Below, piece after piece: positions 46,722 through 55,776 of a DNA stretch of 64,000 bases. A program made the translations under genes and the position numbers. The DNA is from Variovorax sp. J2L1-78 (GTDB taxonomy: Bacteria > Pseudomonadota > Gammaproteobacteria > Burkholderiales > Burkholderiaceae_C): assembly GCF_030317205.1 (NCBI RefSeq), contig NZ_JASZYB010000001.1, forward strand, positions 558,001 through 622,000. The letters are read 5' to 3'. Numbering within the stretch: the stretch's first letter is position 1; each line of letters starts with the position of its first letter. Below the pieces are notes generated by a model, which saw only the letters and a program-made list of their open reading frames with translations, was not told the origin of the DNA and made no database searches.

Positions 46722-47930
46722 ATGAATACGATCAAGTCCCTCATCACGCGCTACCAGCTCGCGAGCCTGGTGCTGCTGACGCTGCTGCTGGCGGTCGTGC
46801 TGCCGCTGTCGCTCGACATCTTCCGCCTCAACCTGGTGGGCAAGTACCTCACCTATGCCTTCGTCGCCGTCGGGCTGGTGATGGTGTGGGGCTACGGCGG
46901 CGTGCTGAGCCTCGGGCAGGGCGTGTTCTTCGGCCTGGGCGGCTACGCGATGGCGATGTTCCTGAAGCTGGAAGCCTCGGACCCGGAGACGACCAAGATC
47001 CAGTCGACGCCGGGCATTCCCGACTTCATGGACTGGAACCAGATCACCGAGCTGCCGCTGATGTGGCTGCCGTTCCGGAGCTTTCCGCTCACGCTGATCC
47101 TGGTGATCGCGGTGCCCACGCTGCTGGCCTGGATCATCAGCTACGCGATGTTCAAGCGCCGCGTGGGTGGCGTGTACTTCGCGATCATCACGCAGGCCGT
47201 GGCACTGATCGTCACCGTGCTCATCATCGGCCAGCAGGGCTACACCGGCGGCGTGAACGGCATGACCGACCTGAAGACGCTGCTGGGTTGGGACACCCGC
47301 ACCGACAGCGCCAAGTACATCCTCTACTACGTCTGCGTCGGCCTACTCATCGCCGCCATCGTGCTGTGCCGCTGGATCCAGACCAGCAAGCTGGGCACGC
47401 TGCTGCTGGCCATGCGCGACAAGGAAGACCGCGTGCGCTTCTCGGGCTACGACGTATCGAACTTCAAGGTGTTCACCTTCTGCCTGGCGGCGGCGCTGTC
47501 GGGCATCGGCGGGGCGCTGTTCTCGCTGCAGGTGGGCTTCATGTCGCCCAGCTTCGTGGGCATCGTGCCGTCCATCGAGATGGTGATCTTCGCGGCGGTC
47601 GGCGGGCGCATGAGCCTGGTCGGCGCGGTGTACGGCACGCTGCTGGTGAACGCCGGCAAGACGCTGTTCTCCGAGAGCTTTCCGGACCTGTGGCTGTTCC
47701 TGATGGCCGCGCTCTTCATCGGCGTGACCATGGCCTTCCCGATGGGGCTGGCCGGCCTGTGGGAAAGCCATGTCGCCCCGTGGTGGAAGAGCCGGCGCCA
47801 GGCGCTGCGCGACGCGTCGGCCAAGACATCGGTTCCGTCCACCGCGCCGCAACCGCCGCGCATCGTCGACCCGGCGCCCGGTACCGGCCTGGGCGACCTG
47901 CCCGACGGCGTGAGCAGCCAGCGCGTCTGA
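46722..47930 (+). CDS. urtC: Urea ABC transporter permease UrtC
   Basis: A 402-residue permease with the UrtC-type WGYGGVLSLGQGVFFGLGGYAMAMFLKLE region, a long first loop, and the MRDKEDRVRFSGYDVSNFK cytoplasmic segment. The ATG at 46722 lies one base after the urtB stop, so the two membrane subunits are made together. The C-terminus has a hydrophilic Pro-rich extension. Confidence 0.95.
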   Translation: MNTIKSLITRYQLASLVLLTLLLAVVLPLSLDIFRLNLVGKYLTYAFVAVGLVMVWGYGGVLSLGQGVFFGLGGYAMAMFLKLEASDPETTKIQSTPGIPDFMDWNQITELPLMWLPFRSFPLTLILVIAVPTLLAWIISYAMFKRRVGGVYFAIITQAVALIVTVLIIGQQGYTGGVNGMTDLKTLLGWDTRTDSAKYILYYVCVGLLIAAIVLCRWIQTSKLGTLLLAMRDKEDRVRFSGYDVSNFKVFTFCLAAALSGIGGALFSLQVGFMSPSFVGIVPSIEMVIFAAVGGRMSLVGAVYGTLLVNAGKTLFSESFPDLWLFLMAALFIGVTMAFPMGLAGLWESHVAPWWKSRRQALRDASAKTSVPSTAPQPPRIVDPAPGTGLGDLPDGVSSQRV

Positions 47931-47946
47931 ATCCCGGAGCCACTTC

Positions 47947-48690
47947 ATGAGCAACACCGATTTCGCCTTGGCGGTCGAAGACCTGACCGTATCCTTCGAC
48001 GGCTTCAAGGCCATCGATACCCTGACGCTCTACATCGACAAGAACGAGCTGCGCGTGATCATCGGCCCCAACGGTGCCGGCAAGACCACGCTGCTCGACC
48101 TGATCTGCGGCAAGACCAAGGCCAGCGCCGGCAGCATCAAGTTCAAGAACACCGAGCTGACGAAGATGGCCGAGCACAAGCGCGTGCGCCTGGGCATCGG
48201 CCGCAAGTTCCAGACGCCGTCGATCTACGAGAACCTGAGCGTGTTCCAGAACCTGGAGGTGTCCTATCCCTCCGGGCGCTCGGTGTTCGGCGCGCTGGCC
48301 TTCAAGTGCACCGACCAGGTCAAGGCCGCCGTGCAGGCTGTCGCCGAGGACATCGGCTTGGCCGACAAGCTGGGCACAGAAGCCGGACTGTTGTCGCACG
48401 GCCAGAAGCAGTGGTTGGAGATCGGGATGCTGCTGATGCAGGAACCCGAGTTGCTGATGCTCGACGAGCCGATCGCCGGCATGAGCTCGCGCGAACGCGA
48501 GCTGACCGCCGACCTCCTCAAGCGCATCTGCAAGAACCGCGCGGTGATCGTGATCGAGCACGACATGGAATTCGTCAAGCAGATCGCGCACAAGGTGACG
48601 GTGATGCACCAGGGAAAGATCCTGGCCGAAGGGCCGATGGAGAAGGTGCAGGCGGATGAGCGGGTGATCGATGTTTATTTGGGGCACTGA
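47947..48690 (+). CDS. urtD: Urea ABC transporter ATPase UrtD
   Basis: A 247-residue ATPase with Walker A GPNGAGKT, a signature reading LSHGQKQWLEIGMLL as usual in UrtD, Walker B LLMLDEPIAGM and the H-loop IEHDMEF. It starts 16 bases after urtC. The 222-base gap to urtE holds a GC-rich hairpin-rich spacer (see the repeat near 48720). Confidence 0.95.
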   Translation: MSNTDFALAVEDLTVSFDGFKAIDTLTLYIDKNELRVIIGPNGAGKTTLLDLICGKTKASAGSIKFKNTELTKMAEHKRVRLGIGRKFQTPSIYENLSVFQNLEVSYPSGRSVFGALAFKCTDQVKAAVQAVAEDIGLADKLGTEAGLLSHGQKQWLEIGMLLMQEPELLMLDEPIAGMSSRERELTADLLKRICKNRAVIVIEHDMEFVKQIAHKVTVMHQGKILAEGPMEKVQADERVIDVYLGH

Positions 48691-48716
48691 CATGAAACCC
48701 ATTGCCTGTCGTTCGG

Positions 48717-48815
48717 GGTGGGCTCACGCCGACGGCGTACTCCCCTCCGCGAATGTCCCCCGCCCTTCGGGCTCCTCCTTTATTTCGCTGCGGGGAGCAC
48801 GCCATCGACGCGCGC
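48717..48815 (+). repeat. Hairpin-rich intergenic spacer between urtD and urtE
   Basis: GC-rich DNA with CGCCGACGGCG, a CCCCGCAGCG-type counterpart and a CCCGCCCTTCGGGC hairpin. It resembles the mobile intergenic repeats common in Comamonadaceae, but is a different type from the other two copies in this operon. Confidence 0.35.
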
Positions 48816-48912
48816 CAGCAGTGCGGCGCTTCATCGATGGATATCGCACGACGTGCCCCATGGCCTCGGCACGTACCCCCACCTTGCAGTCCCTGAACCT
48901 GGAGCCATCGCA

Positions 48913-49614
48913 ATGAGCAACGTGATGCTGGAAGTCAAAGACCTGCACACCGCCTACGGCCAGAGCGAGGCGCTGCATGGCATCTCCTTCGACGGCATGG
49001 CCAACGAAACCATCGCCATCATGGGGCGCAATGGCATGGGCAAGACCACGCTGTTCAAGAGCTTGATGGGCGTGCTGCCGATCAAGAGCGGCAGCATCCA
49101 GGTCGCGGGGCAGGACGTGTCGCACGACGAGAGCTTCAGGCGTGTGGCCAAGGGCATCGCCTACGTGCCGCAGGGCCGGATGATCTTCCCGACGCTGACG
49201 GTCGAGGAGAACATCCAGACCGGCCTGGAGAACGCCAAGAGCCGCCACATCCCTGAAGAAATCTACGCGCTGTTCCCCGTGCTCTTCGACATGAAGCGGC
49301 GCAAGGGCGGCAACCTGTCGGGCGGCCAGCAGCAGCAACTGGCCATCGCGCGGGCGCTGGTGACCAACCCCAAGGTGCTGCTGCTCGACGAACCGACCGA
49401 GGGCATCCAGCCTTCGATCATCAAGGACATCGCCAAGGCGCTCAACGAGATCCGCAAGCTGCGCGGCATCACGATCGTCGTGTCCGAGCAGGTGCTGAGC
49501 TTCGCCATGGACGTCGCCGACCGGCTCTTCGTCATCGAAGGCGGCCGCCTGGTGCACGAGACCGCGCGCGACAAGACCGATGTGAACCACATCAAAGCCT
49601 ATTTATCGGTCTGA
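48913..49614 (+). CDS. urtE: Urea ABC transporter ATPase UrtE
   Basis: A 233-residue ATPase with Walker A GRNGMGKT, signature LSGGQQQQ, Walker B LLLDEPTEGIQPS, and the UrtE-type opening MLEVKDLHTAYGQSEALHGI. The ATG at 48913 is chosen because the frame upstream crosses the repeat-like spacer. It is the partner of UrtD. Confidence 0.95.
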   Translation: MSNVMLEVKDLHTAYGQSEALHGISFDGMANETIAIMGRNGMGKTTLFKSLMGVLPIKSGSIQVAGQDVSHDESFRRVAKGIAYVPQGRMIFPTLTVEENIQTGLENAKSRHIPEEIYALFPVLFDMKRRKGGNLSGGQQQQLAIARALVTNPKVLLLDEPTEGIQPSIIKDIAKALNEIRKLRGITIVVSEQVLSFAMDVADRLFVIEGGRLVHETARDKTDVNHIKAYLSV

Positions 49615-49660
49615 TCCCCAGTCTTCGCGCACTTCGTGTCGCTTCGCCAACCCCCTTTCA

Positions 49661-49708
49661 GGGGGCAACACCAGCGGCCCGGCGAAGCCGGTTCCGCGGT
49701 GTTCCACG
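49661..49708 (+). repeat. Intergenic repeat, copy 2
   Basis: Nearly the same 48 bases as 45727-45774 (two or three differences), again preceded by a C-rich/G-rich hairpin (CCCCCTTTCAGGGGG). It lies between urtE and fmdA. Confidence 0.75.
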
Positions 49709-49749
49709 ACCAACCCATTCGTTCCCTCATCAACCCTGGAGCCATAGCA

Positions 49750-50979
49750 ATGACAGACACGCTGATCAAGGTCGACCTGACGAAGTCGCCCACCGAAAAC
49801 GAGATGATCCACAACCGCTGGCATCCGGACATCCCGATGGCCTGCTGGGTCAACCCGGGCGACGATTTCATCCTCGAGACCTTCGACTGGACCGGCGGCT
49901 TCATCAAGAACAACGACAGCGCCGACGACGTGCGCGACATCGACCTCACCACCGTGCACTACCTGTCCGGCCCGGTCGGCGTGAAGGGCGCGGAGCCTGG
50001 TGACCTGCTGGTGGTCGACCTGCTCGACATCGGGGCCAAGCCCGATTCGCTGTGGGGCTTCAACGGCTTCTTCTCGAAGAAGAACGGTGGTGGCTTCCTG
50101 ACCGACCACTTCCCGCTGGCGCAGAAGTCGATCTGGGACTTCAAGGGCATGTTCACCAGTTCGCGCCACGTGCCCGGCGTGAACTTTGCCGGCCTGATCC
50201 ACCCGGGTCTCATCGGCTGCCTGCCCGACAAGCCGATGCTGGACATGTGGAATGCGCGCGAGCAGCAACTCATCGACACCGACCCGACCCGGGTGCCCGG
50301 CCTGGCCAACCCGCCGTCGTCCGGCACCGCCCACATGGGCAAGATGACCGGCGAGGCGCGCGCCAAGGCCGCGGCCGAGGGTGCCCGCACCGTGCCGCCG
50401 CGCGAGCACGGCGGCAACTGCGACATCAAGGACCTCTCGCGCGGCTCCAAGGTGTTCTTCCCGGTCTACGTCGACGGTGCGGGCCTCTCCGTGGGCGACC
50501 TGCACTTCAGCCAGGGCGACGGCGAGATCACCTTCTGTGGCGCCATCGAGATGGCCGGTTGGGTGCACATGAAGGTCACGCTCATCAAGGGCGGCATGGC
50601 CAAGTACGGCATCAAGAACCCGATCTTCAAGCCCAGCGTGATGACGCCGAACTACAAGGACTTCCTGATCTTCGAGGGCATTTCGGTCGACGAGGCCGGC
50701 AAGCAGTACTACCTCGACGTGAACGTCGCCTACCGCCAGGCCTGCCTCAACGCCATCGAGTACCTCAAGAAGTTCGGCTATTCCGGCGCGCAGGCCTATT
50801 CGATCCTCGGCACGGCGCCGGTGCAGGGCCACATCAGCGGCGTGGTCGACGTGCCCAACTCGTGCGCCACGCTGTGGCTGCCGACCGAGATCTTCGACTT
50901 CGACATCAATCCGAACGCCGCCGGGCCGACCAAGTTCATCGACGGCAGCATCGACATGCCGCTGTCGCAGGACGTCTGA
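49750..50979 (+). CDS. fmdA: Formamidase
   Basis: Hydrolyses formamide to formate and ammonia. A 409-residue acetamidase/formamidase-family protein. Characteristic stretches are MIHNRWHPDIPMACWVNPGD, HYLSGPVGVKGAEPGDLLVV, FAGLIHPGLIGCLPD, PPREHGGNCDIKDLSRGSK and FSQGDGEITFCGAIEMAGW. It sits at the end of the urea/amide transport operon and is followed by fmdB, so imported amides are probably turned into ammonium here. Confidence 0.96.
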   Translation: MTDTLIKVDLTKSPTENEMIHNRWHPDIPMACWVNPGDDFILETFDWTGGFIKNNDSADDVRDIDLTTVHYLSGPVGVKGAEPGDLLVVDLLDIGAKPDSLWGFNGFFSKKNGGGFLTDHFPLAQKSIWDFKGMFTSSRHVPGVNFAGLIHPGLIGCLPDKPMLDMWNAREQQLIDTDPTRVPGLANPPSSGTAHMGKMTGEARAKAAAEGARTVPPREHGGNCDIKDLSRGSKVFFPVYVDGAGLSVGDLHFSQGDGEITFCGAIEMAGWVHMKVTLIKGGMAKYGIKNPIFKPSVMTPNYKDFLIFEGISVDEAGKQYYLDVNVAYRQACLNAIEYLKKFGYSGAQAYSILGTAPVQGHISGVVDVPNSCATLWLPTEIFDFDINPNAAGPTKFIDGSIDMPLSQDV

Positions 50980-50983
50980 GCCG

Positions 50984-51322
50984 ATGCCGACCTACGACTA
51001 TGAATGCCGCGCCTGCGGCGGCTTCGATGCGTTGCGCAGCGTGAGCCGGCGCGACGAGCCTGCCGCCTGTCCGGACTGCGGCGCGGCGTCGCCCCGCGTG
51101 ATGTCGGCCGCACCGCGCCTGGCGCTGATGGCCGGCAGCACCCGCAGCGCCATCGAAACCAACGAGCGCGCGCGGCATGAGCCGAAGAGTTCGAAGGACT
51201 ATCAGCGGTTGAAACACCCGTCGGGGTGCGGCTGCTGCAGCGGAAAGCGCGGGGCGACGGTGACCGCCGCCAACGGCGTGAAGGGCGCGCCGAGCCGGCG
51301 GCCCTGGATGATCAGCCACTGA
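50984..51322 (+). CDS. fmdB: FmdB zinc-ribbon regulatory protein
   Basis: A 112-residue FmdB-family protein. The N-terminal zinc ribbon MPTYDYECRACGGF and CPDCG gives a CxxC...CxxC site. A Cys-rich SGCGCCSGK occurs later. In related bacteria, FmdB is linked to control of the formamidase operon. It starts four bases after fmdA. Confidence 0.93.
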   Translation: MPTYDYECRACGGFDALRSVSRRDEPAACPDCGAASPRVMSAAPRLALMAGSTRSAIETNERARHEPKSSKDYQRLKHPSGCGCCSGKRGATVTAANGVKGAPSRRPWMISH

Positions 51323-51348
51323 AAGGCGGCTTCGGCAGGGCGCTGCGA

Positions 51349-52095
51349 CTACTGCAGCAGCAGTCCCTGCGCTTCCATGCTCAGCAAGGCGGCCGTCACA
51401 TGGCGTTCGGTCATCGAAATGTGCTGACGCAGCAGGGCGACGGCTTGCTCCGCATCTCTTTCGAGCACGGTGGTGACCAGCTTCTTGTGTTCGGAGTTCT
51501 TTCGACGCTCGACCTTTCGATGTCGTGCCGAGAACTGCCGGTAGCGTTCCGCGCTGTCGAACAGCGAGGACACCAAGTCCATCAACATCGGCGATGACGT
51601 ACCGCCATACATGGCCAGATGGAAATCGCGGTGCGCCGCGGTCCAGGCTTCGCTCAGGATCAGCGGGCCCTCGGGCAGCCGCTGCTCGACGAGCGCCAGT
51701 CCGTGCGCGGCCCCCACCAATCTGGACTCCCACTGGTCGTCTCCGCAGGCGATCGCATCTCGCAGGGCCTCGGATTCCACCAGAAGCCGCACGCGGGTCA
51801 GGTCGGCCACGCCCGCCACGGTCAAAGGCGCGACGCGGAACCCCCGGTTCTCGAAAGCACGCACGAATCCCTGCTCCGAGAGGCGGCTCAGCGCCTCGCG
51901 CAACGGACTGCTGCTCAACGCGTATTGCTTGCTGAGTTCATCGACCCGAAGGCGCTGGCCGGGCTGGAATTCGCAGCGAACGATGGCTTGGCGAAGCCGT
52001 CGGTAGGCCCTTTCCGCCAAGGGCGCATCGGATTCCACCAAGACGTCGGATGAAGAGGAAGGCTTGATCACGGCACCATCATACGGCACGCGCAT
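51349..52095 (-). CDS. GntR family regulator, FCD type
   Basis: A 248-residue regulator with the N-terminal winged helix (LRVDELSKQYALSSSPLREALSRLSEQGFVRAFENRGFRV) and an FCD domain (DFHLAMYGGTSSPMLMDL). The ATG at 52095 is chosen; the frame is open to 52116. It is divergent from a six-gene catabolic operon, so it is presumably the local repressor. It is convergent with fmdB. Confidence 0.9.
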   Translation of the reverse strand: MRVPYDGAVIKPSSSSDVLVESDAPLAERAYRRLRQAIVRCEFQPGQRLRVDELSKQYALSSSPLREALSRLSEQGFVRAFENRGFRVAPLTVAGVADLTRVRLLVESEALRDAIACGDDQWESRLVGAAHGLALVEQRLPEGPLILSEAWTAAHRDFHLAMYGGTSSPMLMDLVSSLFDSAERYRQFSARHRKVERRKNSEHKKLVTTVLERDAEQAVALLRQHISMTERHVTAALLSMEAQGLLLQ

Positions 52096-52128
52096 ATTCG
52101 ACAGAAACCAGCACAAGGGTTAGTACCA

Positions 52129-52151
52129 TGCATAGCAATATGTTTTATGCA
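52129..52151. promoter_or_regulatory. Candidate GntR operator
   Basis: TGCATA-N11-TATGCA in the AT-rich gap between the GntR gene and the FAH-family gene. The arms are short and the spacer long, so this is tentative. Confidence 0.3.
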
Positions 52152-52212
52152 CAAAATAATCCGACGGGACGCATTCGGATGTCTCGCACCCTTACCTCGC
52201 TGAAAGATCCGT

Positions 52213-53073
52213 ATGAAGTTGATGTCGTACCAACATGCCGGACGAGAAACCTGGGGCGTCGTCGTCGGTGACGGCGTGGCCGACCTGGCCGCCAGGACCG
52301 GGCACGCCACCCTCGCGGACTTCATTGCAAGTCCTGACTTCACGCGGCGCGACGCCTTGGTTGCCGGCCTCAAGGCCGATGCAGCGCTGGCCGACGTGAA
52401 GTTTCTGCCGGTCATCCCCCGGCCGGAGAAGATCGTCTGCGCGGTGCGCAACTACATGGACCACCACCAGGAAGTTCTTGCCGCCGGCATGCAGCGTGAG
52501 CTCTCCGAGCAGCCACCGATCTTCCTGCGCGTCTGGCGCTCGCAGACGCCGCACAACGGCCCGATCGTGCGCCCGCACGTTTCCGAATCGCTGGATTGGG
52601 AGGGGGAGCTGGCCGTGATCATCGGCGAGGGCGGGCGCGATATCGCCGAGGCAGACGCCTGGAAGCACGTGGCGGGCTACAGCTGCTACAACGATGCCAG
52701 CATCCGCGAATGGCAATTCCATGCCAAACAGATCGCGTCCGGCAAGAACTTCGAATCGACGGGTGGTTTCGGACCGTGGATGGTGACGGCCGACGAGATC
52801 GAACCCGGCCGCGAACTGAAGCTGGAAGTCCGCCTGAACGGGGAGACCGTGCAGTCCAGTCACACCGGCCACATGATCTTCTCGATCCCGAAGCTCATCA
52901 ACTACGCCTCCACCATCTTCACGCTGACCCCCGGTGACGTGATTGCAACCGGCACGCCCGCGGGTGTGGGCTGGAGCAAGAAGCCGCCACGCTTCATGAA
53001 GCCAGGCGATCAGGTCGAGGTCGAGATCGAGGCCGTGGGCCTGCTGCGCAATACCGTCGTCGCGCAAGACTGA
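52213..53073 (+). CDS. Fumarylacetoacetate hydrolase family protein
   Basis: A 286-residue FAH-fold enzyme. The metal-binding acidic residues are seen as LDWEGELAVIIGEGG and YSCYNDASIREWQF; FSIPKLINYASTIFTLTPGDVIATGTPAGVG is the conserved C-terminal stretch. Such enzymes cleave or hydrate acylpyruvates and ring-fission products. First gene of the operon, divergent from the GntR gene; the substrate is not evident. Confidence 0.92.
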   Translation: MKLMSYQHAGRETWGVVVGDGVADLAARTGHATLADFIASPDFTRRDALVAGLKADAALADVKFLPVIPRPEKIVCAVRNYMDHHQEVLAAGMQRELSEQPPIFLRVWRSQTPHNGPIVRPHVSESLDWEGELAVIIGEGGRDIAEADAWKHVAGYSCYNDASIREWQFHAKQIASGKNFESTGGFGPWMVTADEIEPGRELKLEVRLNGETVQSSHTGHMIFSIPKLINYASTIFTLTPGDVIATGTPAGVGWSKKPPRFMKPGDQVEVEIEAVGLLRNTVVAQD

Positions 53074-53159
53074 GCGAGACGACGGACACGGCCGTCATCC
53101 TGCCGCGGCGAGCTGCCCGCACGGAGCCGCAGCGGCCCCATAAAAGAACGGAGACAACA

Positions 53160-54128
53160 ATGAAAAGAAGGCATTTCGTCGCCTCGTGCGGCGCTGCCCT
53201 GGCCTGGCCTTTGCGCCCGAGCTTTGCGGCAGCCTACCCGGACAAGGCCATCAAGCTGTACCAGGGCTATGCACCGGGCGGAAACGCAGACGCCATCGCG
53301 CGCGCGGTGGGTATGGAGATGAGCAAGACGCTGGGCCAGGCGGTCGTCGTCGAAGCGCAGTCCGGCGCGGGCGGCAACATCGCGGCCTCCACGGTGGCCC
53401 ACGCCAAGGCCGATGGCTACACGCTGCTGCTGGCGACCGGGGGCCACGCGGTGGCGGGTGCCTTGTACGAGACGCTGACGTACAAGACCGTGAGCGATTT
53501 CGAGATGGTCTCGACGATCACCTACTTTCCGTTCCTGTTCGCGGTCAATGCCAACGCGAAGTTTCAGAGCCTCAAGGAGATCATGGCGGCGGCCAAGGCG
53601 GCACCTGGGACGGTCAGCTATGGCACGGCGGGCATCGGGTCGACGCATCACCTGGCCGGCGAACTGTTCGCATCGATGTCAGGCAACTCGCTGCTTCACG
53701 TCCCGTACCGGGGCGATGCAGCGGCACTCACCGCGCTGCTGGCAGGCGACGTGGCCTTCATCATTGCGCCACCCACGGCCGCCATGTCGAACATCGAGGC
53801 CGGCAAGCTGCGCGCACTGGCTGTCTCCGGGCCGCAGCGCTGGCCCGGATTGCCCCAGGTCCCCACCGTCGCCGAGCAAGGCGTGCCGGGCTACGACGTG
53901 CGATCGTGGGCGGGCCTGATGGCGCCGGCGGGAACGCCCGGACCCGTCGTCGAGCAACTCAACGCTGCGGTACTGAAAGCGCTCGAGGTCCCGGCCGTGC
54001 GCAAGCGACTCGAAGACATGGGCGGCGAGGTGCGCGCCAGCACGCCGGCCGAGATGAAGGCCATGGTCTCGGCGGAGCTTGAAAAATGGAAGCGCGTTGT
54101 CGCGGACGCCAGGATTCCCAAACAGTAA
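53160..54128 (+). CDS. Tripartite tricarboxylate transporter receptor (Bug family)
   Basis: A 322-residue periplasmic receptor with an N-terminal signal (RRHFVASCGAALAWPL). The mature domain has YPDKAIKLYQGYAPGGNADAIAR, VEAQSGAGGNIAASTVA and LHVPYRGDAAALTALLAGD, typical of the Bug/TctC family of Burkholderiales. No TctA/TctB membrane genes are nearby, as is usual for these receptors. The ligand is probably the acid handled by this operon. Confidence 0.92.
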   Translation: MKRRHFVASCGAALAWPLRPSFAAAYPDKAIKLYQGYAPGGNADAIARAVGMEMSKTLGQAVVVEAQSGAGGNIAASTVAHAKADGYTLLLATGGHAVAGALYETLTYKTVSDFEMVSTITYFPFLFAVNANAKFQSLKEIMAAAKAAPGTVSYGTAGIGSTHHLAGELFASMSGNSLLHVPYRGDAAALTALLAGDVAFIIAPPTAAMSNIEAGKLRALAVSGPQRWPGLPQVPTVAEQGVPGYDVRSWAGLMAPAGTPGPVVEQLNAAVLKALEVPAVRKRLEDMGGEVRASTPAEMKAMVSAELEKWKRVVADARIPKQ

Positions 54129-54141
54129 ACAGGCACAGGAC

Positions 54142-54720
54142 ATGTCATTGATCCAAATACGCAAGCGCAGCCTCGTGGTCGAAACCGTGTACCACGAAGG
54201 CGGCCCCGTCGCCGACAAGCCGCTGCGGCTGGCCGCGGCCAGCGCGGTGGTTCGCAACCCCTATGCCGGTCGCTACGAGCCGGACCTCTTGCCGTTCATG
54301 GCGGAACTGAGGGACCTCGGTCGGCTGCTTGCCGAAGAACTCGTGCAGACCCTCGGCAAAGGCCAGGTCGAGGCCTACAGCAAGGCCGCCATCGTGGGCG
54401 TCAACGGGGAGCTCGAGCACGGTGCCGTCTGGCACGAGGCAGGGGGTTGGGCGATGCGCGAAGTGCTGGGTCAACCCAAGGCCATGGTCCCGGCCGCCAA
54501 GGCGGTGGCCCACACCGGCTACCGGCTGATGGTGCCGCTGCACTACATCCATGCCTCCTATGTGCGCAGCCACTACAACAGCTTCGAGGTGGGAATCCAG
54601 GACGCGCCGCGTCCCGATGAAATTCTCTTCGCGCTGGTCATGGCAGACGGTGGACGGATTCACTCACGCCTGGGCGGACTCACCAAGGACCAAGTCTCCG
54701 CGAACGATGGGCAGCGCTGA
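54142..54720 (+). CDS. Amino acid synthesis family protein (PF06684 type)
   Basis: A 192-residue cytosolic protein starting MSLIQIRKRSLVVETVYHEGG. It contains NPYAGRYEPDLLPFMAELRDLG and VGVNGELEHGAVWHEAGGWAMR, which match the amino-acid-synthesis family of unknown catalytic role. The fifth-strand text HYIHASYVRSHYNSFEVGIQDAPRPDEI is also typical. The ATG at 54142 lies 13 bases after the receptor gene, in a translationally tight operon. Confidence 0.8.
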   Translation: MSLIQIRKRSLVVETVYHEGGPVADKPLRLAAASAVVRNPYAGRYEPDLLPFMAELRDLGRLLAEELVQTLGKGQVEAYSKAAIVGVNGELEHGAVWHEAGGWAMREVLGQPKAMVPAAKAVAHTGYRLMVPLHYIHASYVRSHYNSFEVGIQDAPRPDEILFALVMADGGRIHSRLGGLTKDQVSANDGQR

Positions 54721-54753
54721 ACGCCCCCACGACAACCCTTGATTGGAACCGCA

Positions 54754-55776
54754 ATGACAGAGATGAAAGCCGTGCAGTTGAGGCAGACGGGAGGGCCGGA
54801 GGTCCTGTCGCTTGTCAGTCTCCCGATGCCGCAGCCGGGCAGGGGAGAGGTTCGCGTGCGTGCGGTGGCGATCGGTGCCGGTGGCCCCGACGTCCTGATT
54901 CGCAATGGAACCTACAAATGGATGCCGCCGCTGCCCGCCATTCCCGGCAACGAGATGTCCGGGCTCGTCGATGCCATTGGCGAAGGCGTCACGCGGTGGG
55001 CCGTCGGTGACCGGGTGCTGGTCAGCGCGCGGGAGCTGGCGCAGCGCGGCGGGTGCTATGCCGAGTACATCTGCGTTGCCGAGGCGGTTCCGTTCCTGCT
55101 CCCGGCCGGCGTCGGGTTCGACGATGCGGTCAGCCTGGGCAATTTCCAGCTGGCGCTGGCGCTTCTGGCCAGCAACGGCAACCTGCCCGCTCAATCCGTC
55201 TTGCTGCCCGGTGCGGCGGGAGGCGTCGCCACCGCGGTGGCCCAGGTCGCGAAGTCGCGAGGGCTGAAAGTGATTGGCACCGCCTCCAGCCAGGCCAAGC
55301 GGGATTTCGCGCTCGCCAACGGTGTCGACGAGATCGTCGACGGCACGCCGTCCCGACTGCCCGAGGCCGTCATGGCCGCGACAGGCGGTCGCGGCGTCGA
55401 CCTGGCATTCGACCATGTGGGAGGGGACCTGTTCGTGGCCTGCCTGCGTGCGCTCGCACCGTTCGGTATGGTCGTCTCGTACAACATCCTGGCGGGGCCT
55501 CCGTCGAGCGATGTGTTCAGCGAATTGCGCGCACTGCTCTCCAGGAGCCTGGCCGTGCGCACCTTCTCGATCCATACCGTCGACAACGACCGGTCTCAAC
55601 GACGCGGCCTGATGGAAGAGGCCATCGGCCTGATGGCATCGGGCCGGGTCCGCGCGCCCGCGGCGACCCGGCTTGCCTTGGCCGACGCGCGACGCGCCCA
55701 CGAACTTCTCGACAGCGGCAGCTCGCTCGGCAAGATCGTCCTGTTCCCGCAAGCCACGGAAGGAATGCCCGCATGA
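54754..55776 (+). CDS. Zinc-independent alcohol dehydrogenase / quinone oxidoreductase family enzyme
   Basis: A 340-residue medium-chain dehydrogenase. The NAD(P) Rossmann motif is LLPGAAGGVATAVAQVAKSRG, and GRGVDLAFDHVGGDLF follows. The usual zinc-site Cys/His are missing (PGNEMSG in place of GHE), which points to the quinone-oxidoreductase branch. The ATG at 54754 is chosen; 54739 is open. Its stop overlaps the start of the VOC gene (ATGA). Confidence 0.88.
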   Translation: MTEMKAVQLRQTGGPEVLSLVSLPMPQPGRGEVRVRAVAIGAGGPDVLIRNGTYKWMPPLPAIPGNEMSGLVDAIGEGVTRWAVGDRVLVSARELAQRGGCYAEYICVAEAVPFLLPAGVGFDDAVSLGNFQLALALLASNGNLPAQSVLLPGAAGGVATAVAQVAKSRGLKVIGTASSQAKRDFALANGVDEIVDGTPSRLPEAVMAATGGRGVDLAFDHVGGDLFVACLRALAPFGMVVSYNILAGPPSSDVFSELRALLSRSLAVRTFSIHTVDNDRSQRRGLMEEAIGLMASGRVRAPAATRLALADARRAHELLDSGSSLGKIVLFPQATEGMPA

